Below, piece after piece: positions 24,260-32,693 of a DNA stretch of 46,873 bases; position 1 is the first letter of the stretch, and every line of letters starts with the position of its first letter. Made by a program: the position numbers and the translations under genes. Location of the stretch: NCBI GenBank assembly GCA_902524385.1, contig CABZCZ010000012.1, positions 1 to 46,873 on the forward strand. Reading direction: 5' to 3'. A model generated the notes under the pieces. It had not been told where the DNA came from. It did not search any database and worked only from the letters and a program-made list of their open reading frames with translations. The DNA comes from an uncultured Alphaproteobacteria bacterium (GTDB lineage: Bacteria > Pseudomonadota > Alphaproteobacteria > HIMB59 > GCA-002718135).

Positions 24260-26092
24260 TTAAACGCTATGAAAATATTCATAAATTTTTGTTAGAATTG
24301 ATTCAGGTATGGATTTAACCTCTTTTAATTCATCTAAACTAGCTAATTTTAATTTTTCTACTGTACCAAAGTGTTTTTTTAAAATTTTCTTTCTTTCAGG
24401 ACCTATTCCTTCTATATCATCAAACACAGATCTGACACTCATCTTTGATCTTTTTGAACGATGTGTTGTTATCGCAAATCTGTGCACTTCATCTCTAATA
24501 TTTTGTAAAAAGTGAAGAAGTGGATTATTTTCATTTAATCTATACGTAAATTTATCATGTATCAGAATTTCTCTACCTGCATCTCTTTCTTCACCTTTTG
24601 CCATAGAGATAATTGGTATATCTATTTTTAAACTATCTAATACTTTTTTTGCAGAATTATATTGCCCTTTGCCTCCATCTATAAGCAATAAACTTGGCAA
24701 ATCTAATTCACCTTGAAATTTTGAATTACTAAATCTCCTAGTTAGCATTTCTTTCATCATATAATAATCATCAACTTTATTTTTGTTTTCTTCAAGATCA
24801 AATCGAATATTAAATTTTCTATAATTTGATTTTATAAATCCATTTTGATTATAGGCAATCATTACACCTATAGGATGTTTACCAAATGTATGACTATTAT
24901 CGAAAGCTTCTATTTTTATAATTTCATCTTTAAGTTTGAATATTTTTTTTATTTCTGTATTAAAATTATCAAAAGATTTAAGTTTATTTAATTTGATGTC
25001 TAAATTTATTTTAGAATTTTTTTCTGCAAATTTAAGTAAATTTTTTTTAGGTCCCTTTAATGGTTTAATGAATTTTGTTTTTTCAAAATTTTTCCCTAAA
25101 ATTTCTGAATTATTATTTTTATCAATAATTATGTTGGTAATAATTGTTTCAGGGATATCTTTTTCTGCATAAAATATATTTATGAAACCTAACATTATTT
25201 CCTCGTGATCCAATAAGTTATCATGATCTGGGTAGAAAGCTTTACCACCATAAGAAGTATTATTTCTGAAAAAACTTCCATAAATACATGTTTTTCCTTC
25301 ATTTGATGTTATTGCAAAAATGTCAGCATTTTTAATATCCTTAATCTTGATTGAATTATTTTGCTCAATATGTTTTAAAGCTTTAAGTCTATCTCTTAAA
25401 GATGCTGCTAATTCAAAATTATTTTTTTTTGAAGCCTTATACATTTGATCTGTAAAATTTTTTTGTATTTTTTGAGAATTGCCACTACTTAGAAAATCAT
25501 CTGCTGCTTCTATTAATTTTGAATACACCTCTTTCGATATTTTTCCTCCACAAGGTCCAGAACATCTTTTAAGATAATAATTGAAGCATAATTTATTTCC
25601 TGCGTTTACCTCTTTGTCTGTGCATGATCTTAAAAGAAATATTCGTTGTATTGTATTAATAGTTCTATTTACTGCATCTGGACTTGCAAATGGTCCATAA
25701 TATCTACCCTTTTTCTTTTGTGGACCACGATGTTTTTCAATTCTAGGAAAATCATGTTCTGATGAAATAAATATATAAGGAAATGATTTATCATCTCTTA
25801 ACAGAACATTAAATCGAGGTTTATGTTTTTTGATTAAATTACATTCAAGTATAATTGCTTCTAACTCTGTATTTGTTACAAAGAAGTTCATTGATTTAGT
25901 TAGACTGACCATTCTTTGAATTCTTCTGGTTAGGTTATTTAAAGATAGATAATTCTTTACTCTATTGGATAATACTTTTGCTTTTCCAATATATAAAATA
26001 TTACCTTTGTCATCTTCCATTTGGTATACACCAGGCTGATTTGGCAAAGTTTTTGATGTAGCCTTAATAATCTCTTGTCCAAGAAGCGTCAT
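24260..26092 (-). CDS. uvrC: Excinuclease ABC subunit C
   Basis: 610-residue nuclease that makes both incisions in nucleotide excision repair. Domains in order: GIY-YIG endonuclease with GVYQMEDDKGNILYIGKAK (about 21-39), the Cys-rich segment CFNYYLKRCSGPCGGKI, UVR motif (about 205-240), the RNase H-like domain with KIEAFDNSHTFGKHPIG and LLLIDGGKGQYNSAKKVL, and a C-terminal helix-hairpin-helix pair with DIEGIGPERKKILKKHFGTVEKL. Length is normal. First gene of the uvrC-pgsA-moaD-moaE run. Confidence 0.97.
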   Translation of the reverse strand: MTLLGQEIIKATSKTLPNQPGVYQMEDDKGNILYIGKAKVLSNRVKNYLSLNNLTRRIQRMVSLTKSMNFFVTNTELEAIILECNLIKKHKPRFNVLLRDDKSFPYIFISSEHDFPRIEKHRGPQKKKGRYYGPFASPDAVNRTINTIQRIFLLRSCTDKEVNAGNKLCFNYYLKRCSGPCGGKISKEVYSKLIEAADDFLSSGNSQKIQKNFTDQMYKASKKNNFELAASLRDRLKALKHIEQNNSIKIKDIKNADIFAITSNEGKTCIYGSFFRNNTSYGGKAFYPDHDNLLDHEEIMLGFINIFYAEKDIPETIITNIIIDKNNNSEILGKNFEKTKFIKPLKGPKKNLLKFAEKNSKINLDIKLNKLKSFDNFNTEIKKIFKLKDEIIKIEAFDNSHTFGKHPIGVMIAYNQNGFIKSNYRKFNIRFDLEENKNKVDDYYMMKEMLTRRFSNSKFQGELDLPSLLLIDGGKGQYNSAKKVLDSLKIDIPIISMAKGEERDAGREILIHDKFTYRLNENNPLLHFLQNIRDEVHRFAITTHRSKRSKMSVRSVFDDIEGIGPERKKILKKHFGTVEKLKLASLDELKEVKSIPESILTKIYEYFHSV

Positions 26093-26224
26093 TTTATCAA
26101 TCGTAAATAATTATTTTTTCATTAAATAGGAATTTTATAAAATTAATAAATAACTAACAAGATTATTGTAGTTCATTTAATAATTAATTTAATGTAGGTA
26201 AGAATAATATATTAAGGATTTATA

Positions 26225-27994
26225 ATGGCAAAAATGACAACAGAAGAAGCATTTGTAAAAGTTTTACAAAAACACGGTATACAACATGCTTTTGGAATAA
26301 TTGGATCAGCGTTTATGCCAATATCAGATCTTTTTCCTAAAGCGGGAATAACATTTTGGGATGTTGCTCATGAGTCAAATGGCGGAATCATGGCTGACGG
26401 TTATACTAGATCAACAGGTAAAATTGCAATGTGCATTGCGCAAAATGGACCAGGTATAACTGGCTTGGTTACACCTATAAAAACTGCGTTTTGGAATCAT
26501 ACTCCAATGCTCTTAGTTACTCCTCAAGCAGCTAATAAAACTATTGGTCAAGGAGGATTCCAAGAAGTTGAGCAAATGAACTTATTTAAAGATATGGTGT
26601 GTTATCAAGAAGAAGTAAGAGATCCCTCCAGAGTTGCAGAAGTTTTAAATAGAGTTATTTCAAAAGCTATTAAAGGATCTGCTCCTGCTCAATTAAATAT
26701 ACCAAGAGATTTTTGGACTCAAGTTATCGATATTGATTTGCCACCTATAATTAAGTTTGAAAGACCATCTGGGGGAACAGAAGCAATCAAAGAAGCCGCA
26801 AATCTTTTATCTAATGCAAAATTCCCAGTTATTTTATCTGGTGCTGGAGTGATTTTAGCTGACGCCATTGATGATTGCAAAAAACTTGCGGAAAAATTAA
26901 GTGCTCCAGTTGCTTGCGGATATCAACATAATGATAGTTTTCCAGGCAAACATCCTCTTGCTGTTGGTCCTTTAGGATACAATGGATCTAAAGCAGCAAT
27001 GGAAATAATATATAAGGCAGATGTAGTTCTCGCACTTGGTACAAGGTTAAATCCTTTCTCAACTTTACCAGGTTATGGAATAGATTATTGGCCAAAAAAT
27101 GCAGATGTAATTCAAGTTGATATTAATTCTGATCGTATTGGTTTAACAAAAAAAATTAGTGTTGGTATTTGTGGAGATGCAAAACTGGTTGCAGAACAAA
27201 TATTAGAAAATCTTTCATCAAATGCAGGAGATCAAGATCGAAAAGAACGTGAAGAGTTAATTCATAAAACAAAGTCTTCATGGCTTCAGACATTAACAGG
27301 GCTTGATCATGAAGAGGATGATCCTGGTACATCTTGGAACAAAGACTCACGAGATAGAGAGCCAGAGAAAATGGCACCAAGAATGGCATGGAGAGCTATT
27401 CAAGCAGGCCTACCAGAAGATGCAATTATATCAAGTGACATAGGAAATAATTGTGCGATAGGTAACGCTTATCCAACTTTTGAGAATGGTAGAAAGTATC
27501 TAGCACCTGGTTTATTTGGACCATGTGGCTATGGTTTTCCATCTGTAATTGGAGCAAAAATAGGTTGTCCCAATACACCAGTTGTAGGCTTTGCAGGTGA
27601 TGGAGCATTTGGAATTAGTATGAGTGAAATGACTTCTTGCAATAGAGATGGATGGCCAAGTATTACTATGATAATTTTTAGAAATTATCAATGGGGAGCG
27701 GAAAAAAGAAATACTACACTTTGGTATAATAATAACTTTGTTGGCACTGAACTTGATCCTAAATTAAGCTATGCAAAGATTGCAGAAGCATGTGGATTTA
27801 AAGGTGTTAAGGTTCATACTCAAGAGGAGCTTACTGAAGCTTTAGAACAATCTTGTAAAGATCAAATGGAAGGTGTAACTACTTTTATAGAAGTAATGTT
27901 AAATCAAGAACTAGGAGAACCCTTTAGAAGAGATGCAATGAAAGCACCAGTTGAAGTTGCTGGAATTGACCCTAAAGATACTTTAATTCAATAA
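26225..27994 (+). CDS. xsc: Sulfoacetaldehyde acetyltransferase
   Basis: ThDP-dependent enzyme that turns sulfoacetaldehyde and phosphate into acetyl phosphate and sulfite, the shared last step in breakdown of taurine, isethionate and related C2 sulfonates; 589 residues. Seen: MTTEEAFVKVLQKHGIQHAF near the N-terminus, ThDP-activating E50 (AHESNGG), QAANKTIGQGGFQEVEQM (about 100-117) and the ThDP motif GDGAFG...FRN (458-487). The sequence is strongly Xsc-like over its length, more than acetolactate synthase. AAGGA lies before the ATG. It stands alone, with no pta, tauABC or sulfite exporter next to it, and a hairpin with a T-run follows. Confidence 0.93.
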   Translation: MAKMTTEEAFVKVLQKHGIQHAFGIIGSAFMPISDLFPKAGITFWDVAHESNGGIMADGYTRSTGKIAMCIAQNGPGITGLVTPIKTAFWNHTPMLLVTPQAANKTIGQGGFQEVEQMNLFKDMVCYQEEVRDPSRVAEVLNRVISKAIKGSAPAQLNIPRDFWTQVIDIDLPPIIKFERPSGGTEAIKEAANLLSNAKFPVILSGAGVILADAIDDCKKLAEKLSAPVACGYQHNDSFPGKHPLAVGPLGYNGSKAAMEIIYKADVVLALGTRLNPFSTLPGYGIDYWPKNADVIQVDINSDRIGLTKKISVGICGDAKLVAEQILENLSSNAGDQDRKEREELIHKTKSSWLQTLTGLDHEEDDPGTSWNKDSRDREPEKMAPRMAWRAIQAGLPEDAIISSDIGNNCAIGNAYPTFENGRKYLAPGLFGPCGYGFPSVIGAKIGCPNTPVVGFAGDGAFGISMSEMTSCNRDGWPSITMIIFRNYQWGAEKRNTTLWYNNNFVGTELDPKLSYAKIAEACGFKGVKVHTQEELTEALEQSCKDQMEGVTTFIEVMLNQELGEPFRRDAMKAPVEVAGIDPKDTLIQ

Positions 27995-28029
27995 TTATTT
28001 TTTATCATTAATTATTTAAAATTTTTTTT
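27990..28029 (+). terminator. Terminator after xsc
   Basis: AATAATTA (27990-27997) pairs perfectly with TAATTATT (28009-28016) around an 11-base loop; after TAAAA there is a run of eight T (28022-28029). The stem is AT-only but the T-run makes an intrinsic terminator likely. Confidence 0.55.
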
Positions 28030-28082
28030 GCTATATACTAATTAATTTAAACATATATCTAATTTAAATAATTAAATTGTTA

Positions 28083-28994
28083 ATGGATATCTATTTCGCA
28101 ATAATAGGATTGGGACTTTTAGTATTAGGTGCGGAAATCGTTATAAGAGGTTCAGTTAGTTTAGGAAAAAAAATAAACATTTCATTATTTGCTATAGGAG
28201 TCGTAATTGTAGCAGGGGGTACTTCTCTGCCAGAGTTAGCAAGTTGTATTAATGCAGTTCTAAATAATTATTCTAACCTTGCTTTAGGTGCAGTAATTGG
28301 AAGCAACATAGCTAATCTAATACTTGTTATGGCTGCAACAACAATAATTTTTCCAATCCTAAATATAAATAAAAACCAAATTAATCAAGCATGGATAAAT
28401 ATCTTCTTAGGTATTGTTTTAATTACTATGACATTTTTTTATTTCAATTATATTTTTGGAATTGTTGCTATTATTGCTCTTATTTATTTAATGTACAATC
28501 AAATAAAAAAAGGAGAAATAGATAACTCAGATATAGATAAAAATAATTACTCAATGATAATTTCACTAATATTTATTGTATTAGGTATTATCTTAATAGT
28601 TTTAGGCTCAGATTTACTAGTTAATTCATCAATCAAAATTGCAAAAAAATACAACGTTTCTGAAACAGTAATAGGATTATCATTAATTGCTTTTGGTACA
28701 TCACTACCTGAATTAGTTGTAGGAATAATATCTGCTTTTAAAAGAAAAGTAGATTTTGCATTAGGAAATATTTTAGGATCAAATATTTATAATGTACTCG
28801 GAGTTCTTGGAATAAGTTCTTTTTTTGGTAAATTTTCAATTCCTAATATTTTAGTGACTCAAGATCTTTTTTTTATGATTTTTATTACAGTTTTAGTTTT
28901 ATTTTTTATGCTTTTTTTCAAAAAGCTAGGAAGATTATATGGACTTATAGGTATATGTTTATATTTTTCTTATATATATTTTATTTACGTATAA
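28083..28994 (+). CDS. Calcium/sodium antiporter, CaCA family (YrbG-like)
   Basis: 303-residue membrane protein from the ATG at 28083 (an in-frame TTG lies six bases upstream). Ten or so hydrophobic spans and the two inverted alpha repeats are clear: GGTSLPELASCINAV...GAVIGSNIANLIL (about 46-85) and AFGTSLPELVVGIISA...LGNILGSNIYNVLG (about 203-241), with the Glu and Asn ion ligands. Exchanges Na+ for Ca2+ across the inner membrane. It lies between xsc and the ABC permease, end to end with the latter with two bases between; no functional link with xsc is evident. Confidence 0.92.
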   Translation: MDIYFAIIGLGLLVLGAEIVIRGSVSLGKKINISLFAIGVVIVAGGTSLPELASCINAVLNNYSNLALGAVIGSNIANLILVMAATTIIFPILNINKNQINQAWINIFLGIVLITMTFFYFNYIFGIVAIIALIYLMYNQIKKGEIDNSDIDKNNYSMIISLIFIVLGIILIVLGSDLLVNSSIKIAKKYNVSETVIGLSLIAFGTSLPELVVGIISAFKRKVDFALGNILGSNIYNVLGVLGISSFFGKFSIPNILVTQDLFFMIFITVLVLFFMLFFKKLGRLYGLIGICLYFSYIYFIYV

Positions 28995-28996
28995 CT

Positions 28997-29926
28997 TTAT
29001 TTTCTACCAGATGTTAGAGCTACAGCTGCAATAATTACAAGACCAGTTGTTAAGTCTTTATAAAAAGGATCAGCATTTAAAATATTGAAACCATTATTAA
29101 TTAATGCAAGAAGCATAACACCAGCTATTGATCGCCAAACAGCACCTGAACCACCATAAATACTTGTTCCTCCTAATATTACTGCGGCTATAGCTTGAAG
29201 CTCCATTCCCAAACCAGCTTGAGATGTACCTAATGATATTCGAGATACTTGTATTGCCGCAGCTATTCCAGCTGCAAGTCCACAGAAAGAAAAAGCAAAA
29301 ATTTTGATAAAATTGACTTTTATACCTGATAATATTGATGCATCTTCATTTCCACCAATAGCAAAAATATATCTTCCTATTGTTGTCCTAGTTAAAATAA
29401 AAGTAGAAATAATTGCAAAAACTATAAGAATATATACTGCAACATGCACTTCAAAAATTTTTTCTCTTCCCAACCAAGTAAACTCTTTCATTCTGACTGG
29501 TATTAGAAATCCTCCTGTGATTAAAATTGCTAAACCCCTAAACACTAAACTCGTTGCAATTGTTGATAAAAAAGAGTGCACTTTAAATGATGTAATTATT
29601 ATTCCATTTAAATATCCTAAAATAATTCCTATAATTGGGGCAATCAATAAACCAATATATGGATTATAATTAATTGCAATCCACGCCGAGCTTACGCTAG
29701 CTACTGCAAATATTGCACCAGTAGATAAATCAAATCCTCCAACAATTATAACAAGTGTAAGGGCGCAAGCAATGATAGCTAAAGGTGCATTTTGATTTAA
29801 TATATTCAATAAATTTCTTGGAGTTAAAAAAGCATCACTTGAAAGTGTCAATACTATCATTAATAAAACAATTAAAATTAAAACAGCATAATCTCTACAA
29901 AAATTTATTATTTGTGAACTATTCAT
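28997..29926 (-). CDS. Ribose/sugar-type ABC transporter permease (RbsC-like)
   Basis: 309-residue permease of the BPD_transp_2 family with about eight to ten spans. Seen: LNILNQNAPLAIIACALTLVIIVGGFDLSTGAIFAVASVSSAW (about 42-84), in which GGFDLSTGAI is the signature of the RbsC/XylH/AraH group, plus VILGGTSIYGGSGAVWRSIAGVMLLALINNGFNI (about 245-280). Third gene of SBP-ATPase-permease, overlapping the ATPase by eight bases. The substrate is not a given: this family carries sugars, but also autoinducer-2, purines and other small molecules. Confidence 0.92.
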   Translation of the reverse strand: MNSSQIINFCRDYAVLILIVLLMIVLTLSSDAFLTPRNLLNILNQNAPLAIIACALTLVIIVGGFDLSTGAIFAVASVSSAWIAINYNPYIGLLIAPIIGIILGYLNGIIITSFKVHSFLSTIATSLVFRGLAILITGGFLIPVRMKEFTWLGREKIFEVHVAVYILIVFAIISTFILTRTTIGRYIFAIGGNEDASILSGIKVNFIKIFAFSFCGLAAGIAAAIQVSRISLGTSQAGLGMELQAIAAVILGGTSIYGGSGAVWRSIAGVMLLALINNGFNILNADPFYKDLTTGLVIIAAVALTSGRK

Positions 29927-31466
29927 TGCTTACTTTCTCTGCACCAAATAATTCAAAAAGAACGTTATCGATAGAAGTTTGATATGGAATAATTTCATTA
30001 ATTGTTTCACCTTCTTTAACTAAATATGCTCTATCTGCAAGACCCATAACCTCCTCTAGTTCTGAAGACACTAATAAAATAGCTACACCTTTTGAAGAAA
30101 GGTTGTTTATTAATTCATAAATTTTTCTCTTTGCTCCTACATCAATTCCTCTTGTAGGCTCATCTAATAAAATTAATTTTGGTGAGTTAAAAATCCATTT
30201 TGCAAACAGAACTTTTTGTTGATTGCCTCCTGAGTAAAAAGCAATATTTCCATTTGGTGATGTAGGTTTAATATCTAATAAATTTATTAAATCTTTAACA
30301 AGTTTAATTTCTTTTTGAGTATCTATCACTTGATTTTTACTAATATTATTTAAGTTAGTAATTGAAATGTTTGACTTTGTATTTTGAGTAAATACTAAAC
30401 CTAATTTTCTTCTATCTTCCGGTATCATCACAATACCTTTATTAATTGCATCTTCAACTTTTTTGAAATTAGTTATTTCATTTTCATATTTTATACTTCC
30501 GCTTTGAACTTGATCAATGCCAAAAATACTTCTTAATATTTCTGTTCTTCCACTTCCAACTAAACCTAATAAACCAACAATTTCTCCTTTATTAATTGTT
30601 AAGTTGACATTTTTTACTCCAGTATATGTTCTGATGTTTGATAATTCTAATATTTTTTTATCAAAGATTTTATCCTTCTTTTTATTTGGAAAAGCAATTT
30701 CTTCTTTAGTGCCAAGCATAGCCTCAACAATACTTGATTTTGTTTCATTTTGAATTTTAGATGAACGAATTAAGTTACCATCCCTTAATATTGATATTTT
30801 GTCACAAACCTCAATAATTGCATCAAGGAAATGTGAAACATATATTATTAAATATCCTGATTTTTTTAATTTATGCATTAAATCATGAAGTTTGATTACT
30901 TCATCATTTGTTAATGATGATGTTGGTTCATCCATAATAATAACTCTGGCATTTCTTGCTAAAGCTCTAATTATTTCAACTTTTTGTTGATCGGCAATAC
31001 GTAAACTTGATACTTTTTGATTAGGATCAAGATTAAATCCAATTTTTTGATCAAGATCATTAAATAATTTTGTATTTTGTTTACCTATAATTCCATAATA
31101 ATTTTCTTCAATTCCAAGAAATATATTATCATAAACAGTCATATCAGGAACCAGAGCTAACTCTTGATGAATCATTGCTATGCCATTATCAAGTGCAATT
31201 TTAGATGACCATTTTTTGATTAAGTTATTATTAAGAAAAATCTTACCAGAAGATAATTTATAATGCCCTCCTATAATTTTTCCTAATGTTGATTTTCCAG
31301 CTCCATTTTGACCAACTAAACCGTGAATTTCACCTGAAGTAAATTCTAAATTAATGTCATTTAGAACTGTTATTCCAGAAAAAGATTTGATAATATTTTT
31401 TAATGTGATTTTTGTTTTAGAACCTGAATTATTTTTATCTAATTCAGGTTCATTATTTGTATTCAT
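29919..31466 (-). CDS. Ribose/sugar-type ABC transporter ATPase, two-domain (RbsA-like)
   Basis: 515 residues with two ABC domains. Domain 1: Walker A VGQNGAGKSTLGKI (about 52-65), Walker B VIIMDEPTSSL. Domain 2: degenerate P-loop LLGLVGSGRTEILRSI (about 295-310), signature FYSGGNQQKVLFAKW and LILLDEPTRGIDVGAKRKIYELI. The degenerate second Walker A is normal for RbsA/MglA types. Second gene in the importer operon, 24 bases after the binding protein. Confidence 0.94.
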   Translation of the reverse strand: MNTNNEPELDKNNSGSKTKITLKNIIKSFSGITVLNDINLEFTSGEIHGLVGQNGAGKSTLGKIIGGHYKLSSGKIFLNNNLIKKWSSKIALDNGIAMIHQELALVPDMTVYDNIFLGIEENYYGIIGKQNTKLFNDLDQKIGFNLDPNQKVSSLRIADQQKVEIIRALARNARVIIMDEPTSSLTNDEVIKLHDLMHKLKKSGYLIIYVSHFLDAIIEVCDKISILRDGNLIRSSKIQNETKSSIVEAMLGTKEEIAFPNKKKDKIFDKKILELSNIRTYTGVKNVNLTINKGEIVGLLGLVGSGRTEILRSIFGIDQVQSGSIKYENEITNFKKVEDAINKGIVMIPEDRRKLGLVFTQNTKSNISITNLNNISKNQVIDTQKEIKLVKDLINLLDIKPTSPNGNIAFYSGGNQQKVLFAKWIFNSPKLILLDEPTRGIDVGAKRKIYELINNLSSKGVAILLVSSELEEVMGLADRAYLVKEGETINEIIPYQTSIDNVLFELFGAEKVSNE

Positions 31467-31490
31467 TTTTTGTTTACTAAAAAACTTTAA

Positions 31491-32492
31491 TTAACCTCCC
31501 CATTCAGGTGTCCAGCCTGGATTAGCATCTAAAACTTCTTTAGTAATAATTGGATCAATACCAACAATTTCAGGTTTGGTAATATCAATTACAGGATCAA
31601 CACTTTCACCGTTAAGCGCAGCTATAACTGCTTTTGCAGCAAGGTATCCTTCTGAAAAAGGTACTCCTATAAAAGTTGCATCCCATTGACCAGCTTTTAT
31701 AGCATCAATAGCCACTTCTGCAGCACCCCCTCCCATTAGATATAAGTCCTCTACATTATAACCTGCATCTGCAAGTGCAATTTCAGCACCTAAAAGATGT
31801 TGATCAGCATTTGATAAAACTACATGAACATCTTTTGCTGATTGTAGTGCATCTGTCATTCCAGTTAATGAAACGTCTGGTGAATAATTACCCTCAACAG
31901 TTGCAACTATTTTTATATTTGATTCTTTACCCAAAATATCAAGGAAAGTATCGTATCTTAATTTGTCAAATGGATAAATTTTTTGTCCAATCATTATAAT
32001 TGTATTACAAGGATTTTTATCAGCACAATATTTTACAACTTCATTAGCTTGTAGAGTTGCTCCGTACACTGGAGAACCAGCGGCAGTTGCAGTAAGTCCA
32101 TTTACTTGTGGTTCTAAAGTAGTTAAATCAGGACCAATTGGAAAAAGACTTGTAGCAACTTTTATACCTGCATCTATGGCTTGTTCTATTGCGCCTGCAA
32201 TACCGACAGTATCATTTGGAACCACAACAAAACCATCAAATTTACCAGATGCTATTATGTCTTCTATTTGTCCATATTGTAATGTTGCATTAAATTCACC
32301 ATTGAATATTTCTGCATTAACATTTCCTGCTTCACTAGCAGCTTTTTTCACACCTTCCCAGGTTGCTTGATTGTAACCGTTTTCACTTGATGAAGCAAAA
32401 AAAGCAATATTTAAATTTGCTGCTGAAGAAGAAAATGAAAGAAAAAATACAAATAACGGCAATGCAAAAATTTGTATAATTTTATTTTTCAT
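31491..32492 (-). CDS. Periplasmic sugar-type solute-binding protein
   Basis: 333 residues, LacI-like type I binding protein (Peripla_BP_4). A signal peptide (about 1-24, ending in SSSAA) is followed by LNIAFFASSSENGYNQATWEGVKKAASEAG and FDGFVVVPNDTVGIAGAIEQAIDAGIKVAT, and the hinge region VVLSNADQHLLGAEIALADAGY. CxxxxC (YCADKNPC) is a possible disulfide. The start has a perfect AGGAGG ribosome site five bases upstream (32498-32503), strong for this genome, in keeping with a binding protein made in excess. The ligand is unknown; divergence from the hyuAB cluster suggests that it is what those enzymes break down. Confidence 0.92.
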   Translation of the reverse strand: MKNKIIQIFALPLFVFFLSFSSSAANLNIAFFASSSENGYNQATWEGVKKAASEAGNVNAEIFNGEFNATLQYGQIEDIIASGKFDGFVVVPNDTVGIAGAIEQAIDAGIKVATSLFPIGPDLTTLEPQVNGLTATAAGSPVYGATLQANEVVKYCADKNPCNTIIMIGQKIYPFDKLRYDTFLDILGKESNIKIVATVEGNYSPDVSLTGMTDALQSAKDVHVVLSNADQHLLGAEIALADAGYNVEDLYLMGGGAAEVAIDAIKAGQWDATFIGVPFSEGYLAAKAVIAALNGESVDPVIDITKPEIVGIDPIITKEVLDANPGWTPEWGG

Positions 32493-32497
32493 TTAAA

Positions 32498-32503
32498 CCT
32501 CCT
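32498..32503 (-). promoter_or_regulatory. Consensus ribosome site of the solute-binding protein gene
   Basis: AGGAGG on the minus strand, five bases before the ATG. Most other genes here have weak or no Shine-Dalgarno sequences, so this suggests high translation of the binding protein. Confidence 0.8.
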
Positions 32504-32650
32504 AAAAGAATGTTTTACTTAATTTTTTTAACTAATCATAATTACAATAACATTTCAAATATTAATGTCTAATGTCAAAGAATTATTATTGAAATTATTT
32601 AATTAAAAAATATTAAAAAAAACAATTTTTTACTGGAATTAAAGAATTTT

Positions 32651-32678
32651 TTGATATTAACTGTTAATTAAATATCAA
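32651..32678. promoter_or_regulatory. Inverted repeat upstream of hyuA
   Basis: TTGATATT (32651-32658) and AATATCAA (32671-32678) are perfect inverted 8-base arms with 12 bases between; inside is a second palindrome TTAACTGTTAA (32657-32667). It ends 15 bases before the hyuA ATG, in the 201-base divergent space between the transporter and hyuA. A repressor operator for the catabolic genes is plausible. The rest of the gap is AT-rich with no reading frame or RNA gene that I can see. Confidence 0.5.
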
Positions 32679-32693
32679 TTTAATTCGTTAATT

